Source: Treponema putidum (lineage in GTDB: Bacteria; Spirochaetota; Spirochaetia; Treponematales; Treponemataceae). Taken from it: DNA of 64,000 nucleotides. Location of the stretch: the NCBI RefSeq assembly GCF_000755145.1, contig NZ_CP009228.1, positions 248,001-312,000 on the forward strand, in the 5' to 3' direction. The notes beneath the pieces were generated by a model, which saw only the letters and a list, made by a program, of their open reading frames with translations, made no database searches and was not told the origin of the DNA. This document shows, piece after piece, positions 34,513-43,546 of this stretch (position 1 is the stretch's first letter; each line of letters opens with the position of its first letter). Made by a program: the position numbers and the translations under genes.

Positions 34513-35775
34513 CTATTCTTCCAGCACTCCAAGTTTTTCAAAAATAAAGAAGATAAGGCTTAAAGCGACGGCAACGAGGGAGGCTAAAACCATTCCCTTA
34601 AATTCGATTTCACCGAATTTTATGCTGAGGCCGCTCAATCCTGTGGTGAATACTATCGAGGTTAGGATTAAGTTTTTTGATTTTGAATAATCGACCTTTG
34701 AATCTACTAAAAGGCGTATTCCTGAGGCTCCTATCATTCCATAGAGAAGAAAGGTTATGCCTCCGATGACGTTCCCGGGCACGGTGCGGATTAGGGCTGC
34801 AAGGGGGCTTATAAAGGCCATGCAGATTGAAATTATTGCGGCTCCTGCAATTACATAAACGCTGTAAATACCGGTAACTGCCATAACGCCTATGTTTTCA
34901 CCGTAGGTTGTTGTGGGTACTCCTCCGACAAGACCTGAAAGAGCAGTCGAAAAATTATCGGCAAAGATACTCCTGTGTAGGCCGGGGTTTTTTAGGAGGT
35001 CTCTTCCGACAATGTTGGAAGTTACTACCTGATGGCTTATGTGTTCACTTGTGATAACGAGTAATACCGGAAGCATTGTTATAACGGCCATGAGATCGAA
35101 TTTAGGAAGCTGAAAATGAGGAAGGGTAAAAAGCCCCGCTTCTCTTATTATTGAAAAATCTACCATCCCGAAAAAGGTTGCGGCTATGTAGCCTGCAATA
35201 CTTGCAATCAAAATGGAAATGGTGGATAAAAAGCCCTTAAAAAGAACTGAGCCTAAAACGGCAGCTCCTATCGTAATAAAGAAGACTATTATATCGCCCC
35301 GTGAAGCTGTGCCCGTCATAATGTTTGCCCCGATAGTTCCGCCTTGAACGGTAAGACTTGTAAGCTCAAAGCCGATCAGAGAAACTACGGCACCCATAGC
35401 TGCCGGAGGCAGGATTACGTTTATCCATGAGGTTCCGAACTTATAAATTATAAAAGCAATCAGACAGCCTAAAAGTCCCGTTACTATAAAGGCTCCTTGG
35501 GCATATTGAAAACCCATAGAAGAAATTATAAGGGTTGCAGGCCCTAGAAAGGCAAAACTTGAACCTAAATAGGCGGGAGCTTTGCCCTTTGTTATAGCTA
35601 TGAACAAAAGGGTTCCCACACCGTTCATAAATAGTACGATACCCGCATCTATTCCGAAGACAATCGGGACTAAAACCGAGGCACCGAACATTGCAAATGT
35701 GTGCTGAATACTTAAAGGTAAGAAAAGCCCAGCCGGAACTTTTTCGTCGACTTGATAAATTCTTTTATTTGACAT
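34513..35775 (-). CDS. uraA: uracil/xanthine permease (NCS2 family)
   Basis: A 420-residue transporter; ATG 35775 has GGAGA five bases upstream, unlike the first in-frame ATG at 35787. About 12 hydrophobic segments are visible. Family motifs include LSIQHTFAMFGASVLVPIV (about residue 22), AYLGSSFAFLGP, HQVVTSNIVGRDL and the conserved GGVPTTTYGENIG (about residue 275) of the substrate site. It takes up uracil or xanthine with protons, which matches a salvage lifestyle and the nearby extracellular nucleotidase. Confidence 0.93.
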   Translation of the reverse strand: MSNKRIYQVDEKVPAGLFLPLSIQHTFAMFGASVLVPIVFGIDAGIVLFMNGVGTLLFIAITKGKAPAYLGSSFAFLGPATLIISSMGFQYAQGAFIVTGLLGCLIAFIIYKFGTSWINVILPPAAMGAVVSLIGFELTSLTVQGGTIGANIMTGTASRGDIIVFFITIGAAVLGSVLFKGFLSTISILIASIAGYIAATFFGMVDFSIIREAGLFTLPHFQLPKFDLMAVITMLPVLLVITSEHISHQVVTSNIVGRDLLKNPGLHRSIFADNFSTALSGLVGGVPTTTYGENIGVMAVTGIYSVYVIAGAAIISICMAFISPLAALIRTVPGNVIGGITFLLYGMIGASGIRLLVDSKVDYSKSKNLILTSIVFTTGLSGLSIKFGEIEFKGMVLASLVAVALSLIFFIFEKLGVLEE

Positions 35776-35796
35776 ACTAATCTCCATCGGGGCTGT

Positions 35797-35825
35797 ATAG
35801 TATAACTAATTGATAAATAAGTCAA
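35797..35825 (-). promoter_or_regulatory. promoter of uraA
   Basis: TTGACT (35825-35820), 17-base spacer, TACTAT (35802-35797), then a GGAGA ribosome-binding site. Confidence 0.65.
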
Positions 35826-35920
35826 TCGCCGCATTTATACAAAAATTTTTAATCTGATAGGAGACCCTCACTGTCTCATAAAATGTTATATAAAATGCTG
35901 TATACTTTGTGTAGGGCTTA

Positions 35921-36442
35921 TCAACTTTTTCTCATCATTACACCGATTATTACCGGAATTATTTGCAAGGCAAAAGCTATAAAAAAAGAAATCAATATTT
36001 TTGTTATAATGCGTGCTTTCCGAACAATTTTTTGTAATTTGATTAAGTTTTCTGATTCTCCCGTTAAATCCAAATTAGAAAATTCCAAAAAGCTTTGTCG
36101 ATATAAATATGTATCGGAGCCGTAAAAACCTCGTGGAGGCATACATGTACCAAATTTGATAAAGCCTTCCAACAAAGTATCACAAAGGCCTTTGTGCCTT
36201 CCTGTCGAACTGAGATGAACAATAATTTCTTGTACATTTGAATAGGTTTTATGCTCACACACTATAAAATAAATCAAAAAAAATGCACCGAAAACCCAAA
36301 CAATAATAGGTATAAAAACAAAATCCAAATAATATGAATTTATGCCTGCCAATATCTCAATGAATATAATAGTTGTTATTAATCCCATATTTAAAAAATA
36401 GGTATCAAGTGAAATCATATATTTTTTGACACCCCTAATCAT
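35921..36442 (-). CDS. small membrane protein of unknown function
   Basis: A 173-residue protein with two hydrophobic segments near the N-terminus (about residues 18-36 and 42-62), a soluble middle part with Cys and Tyr-rich sequence (GTCMPPRGFYGSDTYLY), and a third hydrophobic segment near the end. It matches no family I recognise. It is more AT-rich than the neighbouring metabolic genes and begins a run of small minus-strand genes (35.9-38.0 kb) that may be accessory. Confidence 0.55.
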   Translation of the reverse strand: MIRGVKKYMISLDTYFLNMGLITTIIFIEILAGINSYYLDFVFIPIIVWVFGAFFLIYFIVCEHKTYSNVQEIIVHLSSTGRHKGLCDTLLEGFIKFGTCMPPRGFYGSDTYLYRQSFLEFSNLDLTGESENLIKLQKIVRKARIITKILISFFIAFALQIIPVIIGVMMRKS

Positions 36443-36556
36443 TAAAAATAGAGAAAGAAAAAAATCAAAACTTAAAAAAATAATTAAAAATATCAGTTTA
36501 TTTTAACTCCTTTATTAGTACTTTAACTTTTTCTTCATCAGTCATAGTAATATCAT

Positions 36557-36865
36557 TTAAGTCATAATTTTATCTGTATTAACCCAATATTCTTTACAAT
36601 CAGGTGTCCGCTCCAATAAAAATTTATCAAAAAGCTCACGTCTCAACAGAGCATGGTCATTGAATGTGTGCCAAGCTTTTAAGACTGTATTCACTTCAAT
36701 TTCAGAATATTTTTTATCAGGTTCAAATTTTCTTTGCAGATATTTTAAGACATTTATTTTATCATAAGTTTTCTTGGGCCATCTGACAATACGGCCTTCT
36801 TCATCAAGAAATTGTGAAATTTGTTTTTTTAAAATCGGTAAATTCATAAAACCAGTTTCTTCCAT
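36557..36865 (-). CDS. DUF2087 domain protein
   Basis: A 102-residue protein made almost entirely of a DUF2087 domain: ISQFLDEEGRIVRWPKKTYD, VLKYLQRKFEPDKKYSEIEV, then WHTFNDHALLRRELFDKFLL and ERTPDCKEYW. This domain is usually the C-terminal part of small transcription regulators that carry an ArsR-type helix-turn-helix; that DNA-binding part is absent here. A 33-residue gene lies just upstream and may be co-translated. Confidence 0.82.
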   Translation of the reverse strand: MEETGFMNLPILKKQISQFLDEEGRIVRWPKKTYDKINVLKYLQRKFEPDKKYSEIEVNTVLKAWHTFNDHALLRRELFDKFLLERTPDCKEYWVNTDKIMT

Positions 36866-36873
36866 CTTAAATA

Positions 36874-36975
36874 CTATCGGTTATCTTCAACAATAATTTT
36901 TTCATAAGCAGCCAAAGCTTCTTGATATTTCCCCATTGATTCTAATCTTGCAGCGGTTATAATTTGTGAATCCAT
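36874..36975 (-). CDS. 33-residue TPR-like small protein
   Basis: ATG at 36975 follows GGAGGT with a normal nine-base gap. The product begins MDSQIITAARLESMGKYQEA and continues LAAYEKIIVEDNR, a single TPR-like helix pair (residues 8-30). It ends eight bases before the DUF2087 start codon, in a different frame. The good ribosome-binding site and sensible sequence suggest a real small gene or the leftover N-terminal part of a larger regulator. Confidence 0.55.
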   Translation of the reverse strand: MDSQIITAARLESMGKYQEALAAYEKIIVEDNR

Positions 36976-37049
36976 TGCGTATCTACCTCCGACGTATATT
37001 TGTCTTTATTATTACACCCCAATATTTTATATCTGATTTTCCATTTTAT

Positions 37050-37766
37050 TTAATTATCAATAATTTCCATAAAATCATTGATATAAAAGTCAGCTTGATG
37101 TTGTCTATACTTCTTATCTTTATCATATAAACAGGTTTTTATGCCTACAGCCTTTGCTCCCATAATATCGGCTTTTTCATTATCTCCCACCATAAGCGTT
37201 TCATGGATTTTTGCATCCAGCGATATAAGAGCTCGTAAAAAAATAGAAGGATGAGGTTTCATATAGGTATTTTCATAACTGAAGGTATAATTATCAATAA
37301 ATAAATCAACCCCTTCCCTCATAAAAATTTCAAGATATATTTCTTTAGGATACATAATATTTGAAACTACACCTATTTTACAACCTTTCTCTTTTAAAAT
37401 TTTAAGACAATTAATTACCCCTTCATTAGGATGAGCATAATTATAAAAATCAAGATAATCTTTTTTTAATATTTCAATAATTTCTTTATAGGAAACATGT
37501 ATTCCTAACTTTCCAAATTTTAAGAACAAGGCTTCACAAATACGGTATTCCAGTCTTTTGATTTTACGTTCATTTTCAACATAATCATACCAAGGTAAAA
37601 TAACTTCCTTGTCTATTTTATCGGCAATGGATTTACCGTAAATATTAGAAATATAAGCTATCATACGGTTATGACCGTTTTTAAGTATTTCACTTTCATT
37701 CCATTTTGAATTATGAAATTCCAATAAGGTGGAACCCATATCAAAAAGATAAGATGTATATTTCAT
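37050..37766 (-). CDS. HAD-superfamily hydrolase
   Basis: A 238-residue protein with HAD motifs in order: LFDMGSTLLE (nucleophile Asp at residue 9; the usual second Asp of the motif is replaced by Gly), IGVVSNIM (about residue 137), MKPHPSIF (Lys about residue 170) and MVGDNEKADIMGA (about residue 193). An alpha-helical cap lies between motifs I and II. The lack of the second Asp occurs in dehalogenase-like or weakly active members, so phosphatase activity is uncertain. The ribosome-binding site is GGTAGAGG. Confidence 0.82.
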   Translation of the reverse strand: MKYTSYLFDMGSTLLEFHNSKWNESEILKNGHNRMIAYISNIYGKSIADKIDKEVILPWYDYVENERKIKRLEYRICEALFLKFGKLGIHVSYKEIIEILKKDYLDFYNYAHPNEGVINCLKILKEKGCKIGVVSNIMYPKEIYLEIFMREGVDLFIDNYTFSYENTYMKPHPSIFLRALISLDAKIHETLMVGDNEKADIMGAKAVGIKTCLYDKDKKYRQHQADFYINDFMEIIDN

Positions 37767-37780
37767 ATAGCCTCTACCTT

Positions 37781-38005
37781 TTAAAATAAATAAAATTCTT
37801 GCAATACTTTTCTAATTTGATATATATATCGCCAGTTTGTAAATTCAATTATATAAAATTTTTCTTCTTCAAAATTCCTTACATAGTCATTTATTAAATA
37901 TTTTGTAATAGTGTTATATGACTCACATTCTATATAATTTTCCTTAATTCTAAAATAAGAATCATGCGGTCTTTTAAAATCAAAATTACATCTTTTACTT
38001 ATCAC
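37781..38005 (-). CDS. small protein of unknown function
   Basis: A 74-residue frame starting at GTG, rich in Tyr, Phe, Ile and Lys (for example YIIEFTNWRYIYQIRKVL). It lies 14 bases before the HAD gene in the same direction. No family recognised, and the start has no clear ribosome-binding site, so it may be a remnant. Confidence 0.4.
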   Translation of the reverse strand: MISKRCNFDFKRPHDSYFRIKENYIECESYNTITKYLINDYVRNFEEEKFYIIEFTNWRYIYQIRKVLQEFYLF

Positions 38006-38126
38006 TTTATAATTTCTTTATTTTAGTTGTTTTTTTATAAATTATCTAGTGTAAACTATTGACATAATACATCTTAAAATATTTAAACAAAATAACTTTT
38101 AACTTTTATTTTATTCATCACCTATT

Positions 38127-38161
38127 AAAAAATCCGGCAAGGCTTTAATAAACCATGCCGG
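38127..38161 (-). terminator. terminator of enolase gene
   Basis: CCGGCA (38133-38138) pairs with TGCCGG (38156-38161), followed on the minus strand by ATTTTTT. Confidence 0.8.
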
Positions 38162-38179
38162 TTAAAAGTCTGTATCCTT

Positions 38180-39502
<1,323 letters not shown>

Positions 39503-39567
39503 CTATACTTAATTCTACTCTTATTGCAAAATAAAATCAAGGCCGAAAATAAAACACGGTAAAGATA

Positions 39568-39596
39568 TTGACCATCCTCTTTCTTTTAGATATAAT
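39568..39596 (+). promoter_or_regulatory. promoter of the acetyltransferase gene, leaderless type
   Basis: TTGACC (39568-39573), 17-base spacer, TATAAT (39591-39596), then seven bases to the ATG at 39604. The longer reading frame from 39568 would start inside the -35 box. Confidence 0.8.
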
Positions 39597-39603
39597 TCGG
39601 CTC

Positions 39604-40158
39604 ATGTACATCAAAAAACTTATCGGAAAAAAATGTTATCTTGCCCCAATGAGGATTGAAGATGCGGAAAAATACGCTGTTTGGGCAAACGATCAAGAAG
39701 TGTCTGAATATCTTAATTTTGCTTCTTCGATTATAGGCCTTGAAGCCGAGCGCATTATAATCGATAGGATTTCAAAAGAACATAATTACGCAATAGTAGA
39801 TTCCGAGACCGATGAGCTTATAGGAAATGTGGGGCTTATGAGTATCAATCATATGAATAGGACAGCCGAGCTCGGTATCTTTATAGGGAACAAGGCCTAT
39901 TGGTCAAAGGGTTACGGTACCGAGGCTATGTGCTTACTCATAAACTATGCCTATCAAAAACTAAACTTACACAATATCATTTTAAATGTATATTCTTATA
40001 ATGAAAGAGCTATTAAGGCTTACGAAAAAGCAGGCTTTAAAAAAATAGGCGCAAGGAGAGGAGCTTTAATCCGAAACCGTAAAATGCACGATATAATATT
40101 AATGGATATTATCCCTGAAGATTTTTACGCAAAGCATCCTGAGTTTGAAATAGTTTGA
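39604..40158 (+). CDS. GNAT-family N-acetyltransferase (RimJ/RimL-like)
   Basis: A 184-residue enzyme from the ATG at 39604, which the promoter position supports. GNAT features are the N-terminal LIGKKCYLAPMRIEDAEKYA, ELGIFIGNKAYWSKGYGTEA (acetyl-CoA binding, about residues 88-107) and NIILNVYSYNERAIKAYEKA (about residue 123). Relatives acetylate ribosomal protein N-termini, spermidine or amino acids; the substrate here cannot be named. It is followed by the rRNA methyltransferase gene, which has its own promoter. Confidence 0.88.
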   Translation: MYIKKLIGKKCYLAPMRIEDAEKYAVWANDQEVSEYLNFASSIIGLEAERIIIDRISKEHNYAIVDSETDELIGNVGLMSINHMNRTAELGIFIGNKAYWSKGYGTEAMCLLINYAYQKLNLHNIILNVYSYNERAIKAYEKAGFKKIGARRGALIRNRKMHDIILMDIIPEDFYAKHPEFEIV

Positions 40159-40164
40159 TCTATA

Positions 40165-40209
40165 AGATTGATTTATCGAGATTGATTTATCGGAAAACCT
40201 TGTTAGAAT
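40165..40209 (+). promoter_or_regulatory. promoter of the methyltransferase gene with 14-bp tandem duplication
   Basis: AGATTGATTTATCG is present twice in tandem (40165-40178 and 40179-40192). The second copy supplies TTGATT (40182-40187), 16-base spacer, TAGAAT (40204-40209), eight bases before the ATG at 40218. No Shine-Dalgarno sequence. Confidence 0.6.
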
Positions 40210-40217
40210 AATAGGCT

Positions 40218-41009
40218 ATGAAAAAGCAAAAATTAAGCGGAGCCGAGGGCTTTGAAAGCTATTATCTTTCGATTTTCGGCGAAAGATGGCAGAGCTTAAA
40301 AGCCGCCCTTTTAGAAGAAAACAAGGCACAAGCCTACAGTGAAAACCTCATACAAAACTATTATCTGGATTATGCAAGCATTCGGGCGGCAAAGGCAATG
40401 CCCGTTCTTGAAGAAGGAATCTGCCTGGACATGTGCGCCGCCCCCGGAGGAAAAACCTTAGTCCTTTTAAGCAGGATTAAAGAGAATGCCGAAATACAGG
40501 CAAACGAACTTTCTGCCGAAAGGCGGAACAGACTTATAAGGGTGCTTGATGAACACTTAAGCGAAGAGAACCGAAAACGGATAAGAGTTTCTTCCTATGA
40601 TGCTTCCCGAATGCCCCGCTACGGCCAAGAACTTTATGATAGAATTTTACTGGATGCTCCCTGCTCTTCCGAGAGGCATGTTCTCCAAAACGAAAAATAC
40701 CTTAAACAGTGGACAGAAGCCCGCATAAAAAATTTAAGTCAAAGGCAGTGGGCACTTTTGTCTGCGGCCTTTTTACTCCTTAAGCCTAAGGGCTTTTTAG
40801 TTTATTCTACCTGTGCCCTCGCCGATGAAGAAAACGATTCCTTAATCGAAAAGCTCATAAAAAAGTATAAAGAAAAAGTAAGGCTTGAAGACAAGCTCGA
40901 TAGCCTTGGCCCCATCCTTCCTGAAAAAACAAAATACGGATTCCGTTTTCTTCCCGATAAGGCGGAGGGAGCAGGCCCCATCTATTTTTCTCTTATTCAA
41001 AAAAATTAA
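40218..41009 (+). CDS. RsmB/RsmF (NOL1/NOP2/Sun)-family m5C methyltransferase
   Basis: A 263-residue SAM-dependent RNA cytosine-5 methyltransferase. SAM motif I is CLDMCAAPGGKTLVLLSRI (about residue 71); the two catalytic cysteines are in LLDAPCSSE (about residue 148) and LVYSTCALADEEN (about residue 196). It lacks the long C-terminal domain of E. coli RsmF, like many short bacterial members, so the exact rRNA position is open. It converges with the zinc peptidase gene with a one-base gap. Confidence 0.87.
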   Translation: MKKQKLSGAEGFESYYLSIFGERWQSLKAALLEENKAQAYSENLIQNYYLDYASIRAAKAMPVLEEGICLDMCAAPGGKTLVLLSRIKENAEIQANELSAERRNRLIRVLDEHLSEENRKRIRVSSYDASRMPRYGQELYDRILLDAPCSSERHVLQNEKYLKQWTEARIKNLSQRQWALLSAAFLLLKPKGFLVYSTCALADEENDSLIEKLIKKYKEKVRLEDKLDSLGPILPEKTKYGFRFLPDKAEGAGPIYFSLIQKN

Positions 41010-41010
41010 A

Positions 41011-41691
41011 CTACCTTCTATCCCTTGAAATTAAAATTAAGCGCAATAAGTTTGCCATTGCAGTAAGAGCTGAGGCCACGTATGTTAGGGCTGCAGCCGA
41101 TAAAACCTTCCGAGCTCCTTTCAGCTCTTCTTGGGTTAAAACGGCATTGTGTTCCAATATTTTTAGAGCTCTCCTTGAAGCATCTATTTCAACCGGCAGG
41201 GTTATAAGATAGAACAAAACCGCACAAGCAAAAAGGATGATGCCTATGTTGAGAAGCAGGTTCATTCTAAAGATAATACCGGCAAGGGCCAGATAGGGGC
41301 CGGCAGTCGAACCTATGTTTGCAACCGGCACCAAGGTGCTGCGTAAGATTAGGGGGGCGTATTTTTCTTTGTCTTGAATGGCGTGGCCTGTTTCGTGGGC
41401 GGCAACGCCTACGGCAGCTATAGAAGTTTTATCGTATACAGGCTCCGAAAGGCGTAAAACCTTATGAGAGGGGTCATAGTGGTCGCTTAAACTTCCCCCT
41501 ACCCTTTGAATGTTTACATCAGAAATCGAATTCGATCTAAGCAAGAGGGCGGCAGCTTCTTTGCCCGATACCTTTCTCATGGTCTGCACTTGGGAATATT
41601 TTGAAAAGGCAGACTTTACCTTAAATTGGGCATACAAGGATAACAGCAGAGTCGGAACGACCAAAATCAAATAATAATAATCGAAATACAT
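41011..41691 (-). CDS. neutral zinc membrane metallopeptidase (YugP family)
   Basis: A 226-residue protein. The ATG at 41691 has GGAGGT four bases upstream, so I prefer it to a longer frame. An N-terminal hydrophobic segment is followed by AAALLLRSNSI, the family sequence LSDHYDPSHKVLRLSE (about residue 73) and the zinc motif AAHETGHAIQD (about residue 98), then two further hydrophobic segments and EIDASRRAL with the third metal ligand. It is a PF04298-type membrane protease of unknown substrate. It is preceded by a lipoprotein gene, with a gap of 16 bases. Confidence 0.9.
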   Translation of the reverse strand: MYFDYYYLILVVPTLLLSLYAQFKVKSAFSKYSQVQTMRKVSGKEAAALLLRSNSISDVNIQRVGGSLSDHYDPSHKVLRLSEPVYDKTSIAAVGVAAHETGHAIQDKEKYAPLILRSTLVPVANIGSTAGPYLALAGIIFRMNLLLNIGIILFACAVLFYLITLPVEIDASRRALKILEHNAVLTQEELKGARKVLSAAALTYVASALTAMANLLRLILISRDRR

Positions 41692-41707
41692 AACACCTCC
41701 AAAAAAT

Positions 41708-42421
41708 TTAGAACTTGACCTCAACAAAGATGGGGTCTCTTACACAAAGCAATTCTGAAAGGGGAATATCCACGGTTCCCTTATTTCCGTCCTGAGAAGA
41801 AGAGGCAAAAGGGGTAATCTTTATGCTTTTAATTTTTTTAGGACAGGTAATAGAAACATGGAACTTCGATTTTTTTAAATCGGATGCTAACTTTTCCCCA
41901 TAGGCGGCCTTAATAAGCTCTTCATATTCCGCAGTTCCGATAGGTTCTCCGGTTATAGCAGGAGCCATTAAAAGCTCTACATATTCCCTGTCATCCTCTG
42001 AAAGCATATTCACAAATTCTTTTATGTTATCGGGGCCTATACTCAAGGATAAAATTCCTGCCTTCATATCCGTTTTTACAAAGGAGGTTTCACTATCCAT
42101 GTCCTTACTCATGATTTTTATTTTTGCATTTATGCCCGCTATCGAATTGGTAGTCATGTTCAAAACTTTTATACCCTTCGACTCCAATTCTTGTTTTATT
42201 TCTTCAACGTTAAAAATGGAACGGCTTTTTGACTTTTCTTCTTCAGTAAACTGAGCCGCATTTTCAAGCAGGGCGTCTATTGTTTTCCCTGTTTGAATAT
42301 CCAAGGTTACCACAACATCTCCCGATGCCTGAACAAAGACGTCGGCCTTAGGTGCACAGGCCGTTAAAATAAGTCCCGCAATCAGCACAAGCATGATGGT
42401 TTTAATATGTTTCACTTTCAT
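41708..42421 (-). CDS. lipoprotein of unknown function
   Basis: About 237 residues with a lipoprotein signal ending LILTAC. AGGAG stands two bases before ATG 42421 and eight bases before an in-frame GTG at 42415, so the real start may be that GTG. The mature part is mixed alpha/beta (VFVQASGDVVVTLDIQTGKT, later FHVSITCPKKIKSIKITPF) without a recognised domain. It is probably co-transcribed with the zinc peptidase, whose substrate or partner it might be. Copy C of a dispersed palindrome lies directly upstream. Confidence 0.75.
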   Translation of the reverse strand: MKVKHIKTIMLVLIAGLILTACAPKADVFVQASGDVVVTLDIQTGKTIDALLENAAQFTEEEKSKSRSIFNVEEIKQELESKGIKVLNMTTNSIAGINAKIKIMSKDMDSETSFVKTDMKAGILSLSIGPDNIKEFVNMLSEDDREYVELLMAPAITGEPIGTAEYEELIKAAYGEKLASDLKKSKFHVSITCPKKIKSIKITPFASSSQDGNKGTVDIPLSELLCVRDPIFVEVKF

Positions 42422-42440
42422 TTCTCCTATAAAAATAATA

Positions 42441-42507
42441 CGCCGTTTGCCGAATAGCAAATTCGGCAGATAAAAAATGAGGCAGTATTCCTGCCGAGCT
42501 TTTTATC
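42441..42507. repeat. dispersed compound palindrome, copy C
   Basis: First hairpin GCCGAAT...ATTCGGC; second GATAAAAA (42469-42476) with TTTTTATC (42500-42507) enclosing GGCAG/CTGCC. Aligns with copies at 22877-22916 and 62924-62990. Confidence 0.75.
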
Positions 42508-42607
42508 ATATCTATTTATATCAGATATAAATATAAAGTACAATAAGCTCAAAAAGTTTCAAAATAAATATTAGATGCATAGAATTTGACACATAGAATT
42601 TGATGCA

Positions 42608-42636
42608 TTTACAAAGATAATTTACCGTGCTATACT
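42608..42636 (+). promoter_or_regulatory. promoter of the DUF3784 gene
   Basis: TTTACA (42608-42613), 17-base spacer, TATACT (42631-42636); GGGAGG follows before the ATG. Confidence 0.7.
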
Positions 42637-42670
42637 TAAATTTAAGGTAAAACGTTTTTGGGAGGAAGGA

Positions 42671-43063
42671 ATGATAGCTTTTTATATAATTGCAGCAGTG
42701 CTTGCGGTTTTCGGTATTTTAATTCGCAAGTTTAAATTCTATTTTTTGATTGCAGGTTATAATATGATGAGTAAGGAGGAAAAAGAAGAATATAATGCCT
42801 CTTCCATAGGCAAACATGTAGGGCTTAGCCTCTATCTTCTTTCAGTTCTTTCCTTGGCCGTCGGCCTTTTTTTTCGGTTTTTTCAACTGTCCAAGCACAC
42901 CGAAAAACTTGTAATCGCAGTCTATATAATTCTTACAATGATTGCAGTTTCAATTCTTTTAGTAAAAGAAAATAAAAAAAGACTAAACGAAGTTATTCCC
43001 TTTATTGTGTTTATAAATATTGTCGTCCTGATTATTTTGACTGTAGTTATTTTTATGGGGTAA
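42671..43063 (+). CDS. DUF3784 family membrane protein
   Basis: A 130-residue protein with four hydrophobic segments and the family signature LIAGYNMMSKEEKEEYN (about residues 26-42). DUF3784 proteins are small membrane proteins common in Firmicutes and some spirochaetes; function unknown. It has a good promoter and a GGGAGG ribosome-binding site and is a single gene at the edge of the decayed integrative element. Confidence 0.82.
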   Translation: MIAFYIIAAVLAVFGILIRKFKFYFLIAGYNMMSKEEKEEYNASSIGKHVGLSLYLLSVLSLAVGLFFRFFQLSKHTEKLVIAVYIILTMIAVSILLVKENKKRLNEVIPFIVFINIVVLIILTVVIFMG

Positions 43064-43122
43064 AAGATATTTTAGCATCATAAAAATGTGTCGAATTTTA
43101 GAGTGGCATTTAAATGTAAAGC

Positions 43123-43285
43123 TCAATTCGGAAAAGGGGATGATGGAATAACAAATGATTTTCCATCTCCCCTTTTTGTGTTTCCGGTTTTATTTTAGAT
43201 TGAACGGATAGATACCTGTTTTTTTAATCAAGTAAAAATAGCAAAAAACACCGGCGGCTGCAAGCAGTAGGATTAAAAAGGCAAT
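43123..43285. repeat. left copy of duplicated 3' gene end (possible attachment-site duplication)
   Basis: This stretch repeats 46276-46441: a terminator hairpin plus the last 30 or so codons of the EF-hand membrane-protein gene, ending YFYLIKKTGIYPFNLK and the stop. In the last 93 coding-side bases I count six substitutions, five of them silent. It is a gene fragment without a start. Confidence 0.8.
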
Positions 43286-43416
43286 CAACAACCCCGACGC
43301 GAGCGTCGGGGTACAGTGCTCAATGTTTCGCACTGTATGTTCTAATAAGGTGGTTGCAGTCGGCTTTAATACCTTTCGTTACGACGCAAGCATCGGGGTA
43401 TTAAACCCTCCGCACG
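43286..43416. repeat. 131-bp palindrome-rich insertion
   Basis: It interrupts the duplicated gene end: GGCAAT | 131 bp | AATAAAAATATTTCT, where the intact copy reads GGCAATAAAAATATTTCT. Internal arms: ACCCCGACGC/GCGTCGGGGT (43291-43312), ACAGTGC/GCACTGT (43313-43336), TTTAATACC/GGTATTAAA (43365-43405). AAT flanks both sides, a possible 3-bp target duplication. Confidence 0.6.
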
Positions 43417-43437
43417 AATAAAAATATTTCTGCCTAC

Positions 43438-43485
43438 ATTGCCATACATCCCTTTGCCACAGCAAGAGCATTTCAACAAGCCGGA
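43438..43485 (-). pseudogene. zinc-ribbon fragment of a large serine recombinase
   Basis: Minus-strand codons read SGLLKCSCCGKGMYGN, matching the zinc beta-ribbon that large serine recombinases carry after their recombinase domain. No start, and stops lie on both sides in this frame or adjoining frames, so it is a relic. It fits the N-terminal fragment at 45689-45902. Confidence 0.5.
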
Positions 43486-43546
43486 CAGAAATGGTAATGA
43501 TGGGGATTCTTTTTCTCAATCTTCTTGGCCTGCGTCTTCCTTAACA

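Noticed and set aside
43286-43416. Integron attC site
   Set aside because: The folded shape is suggestive, but I could not find paired RYYYAAC/GTTRRRY core sites or neighbouring cassettes, so it is only a palindromic insertion.
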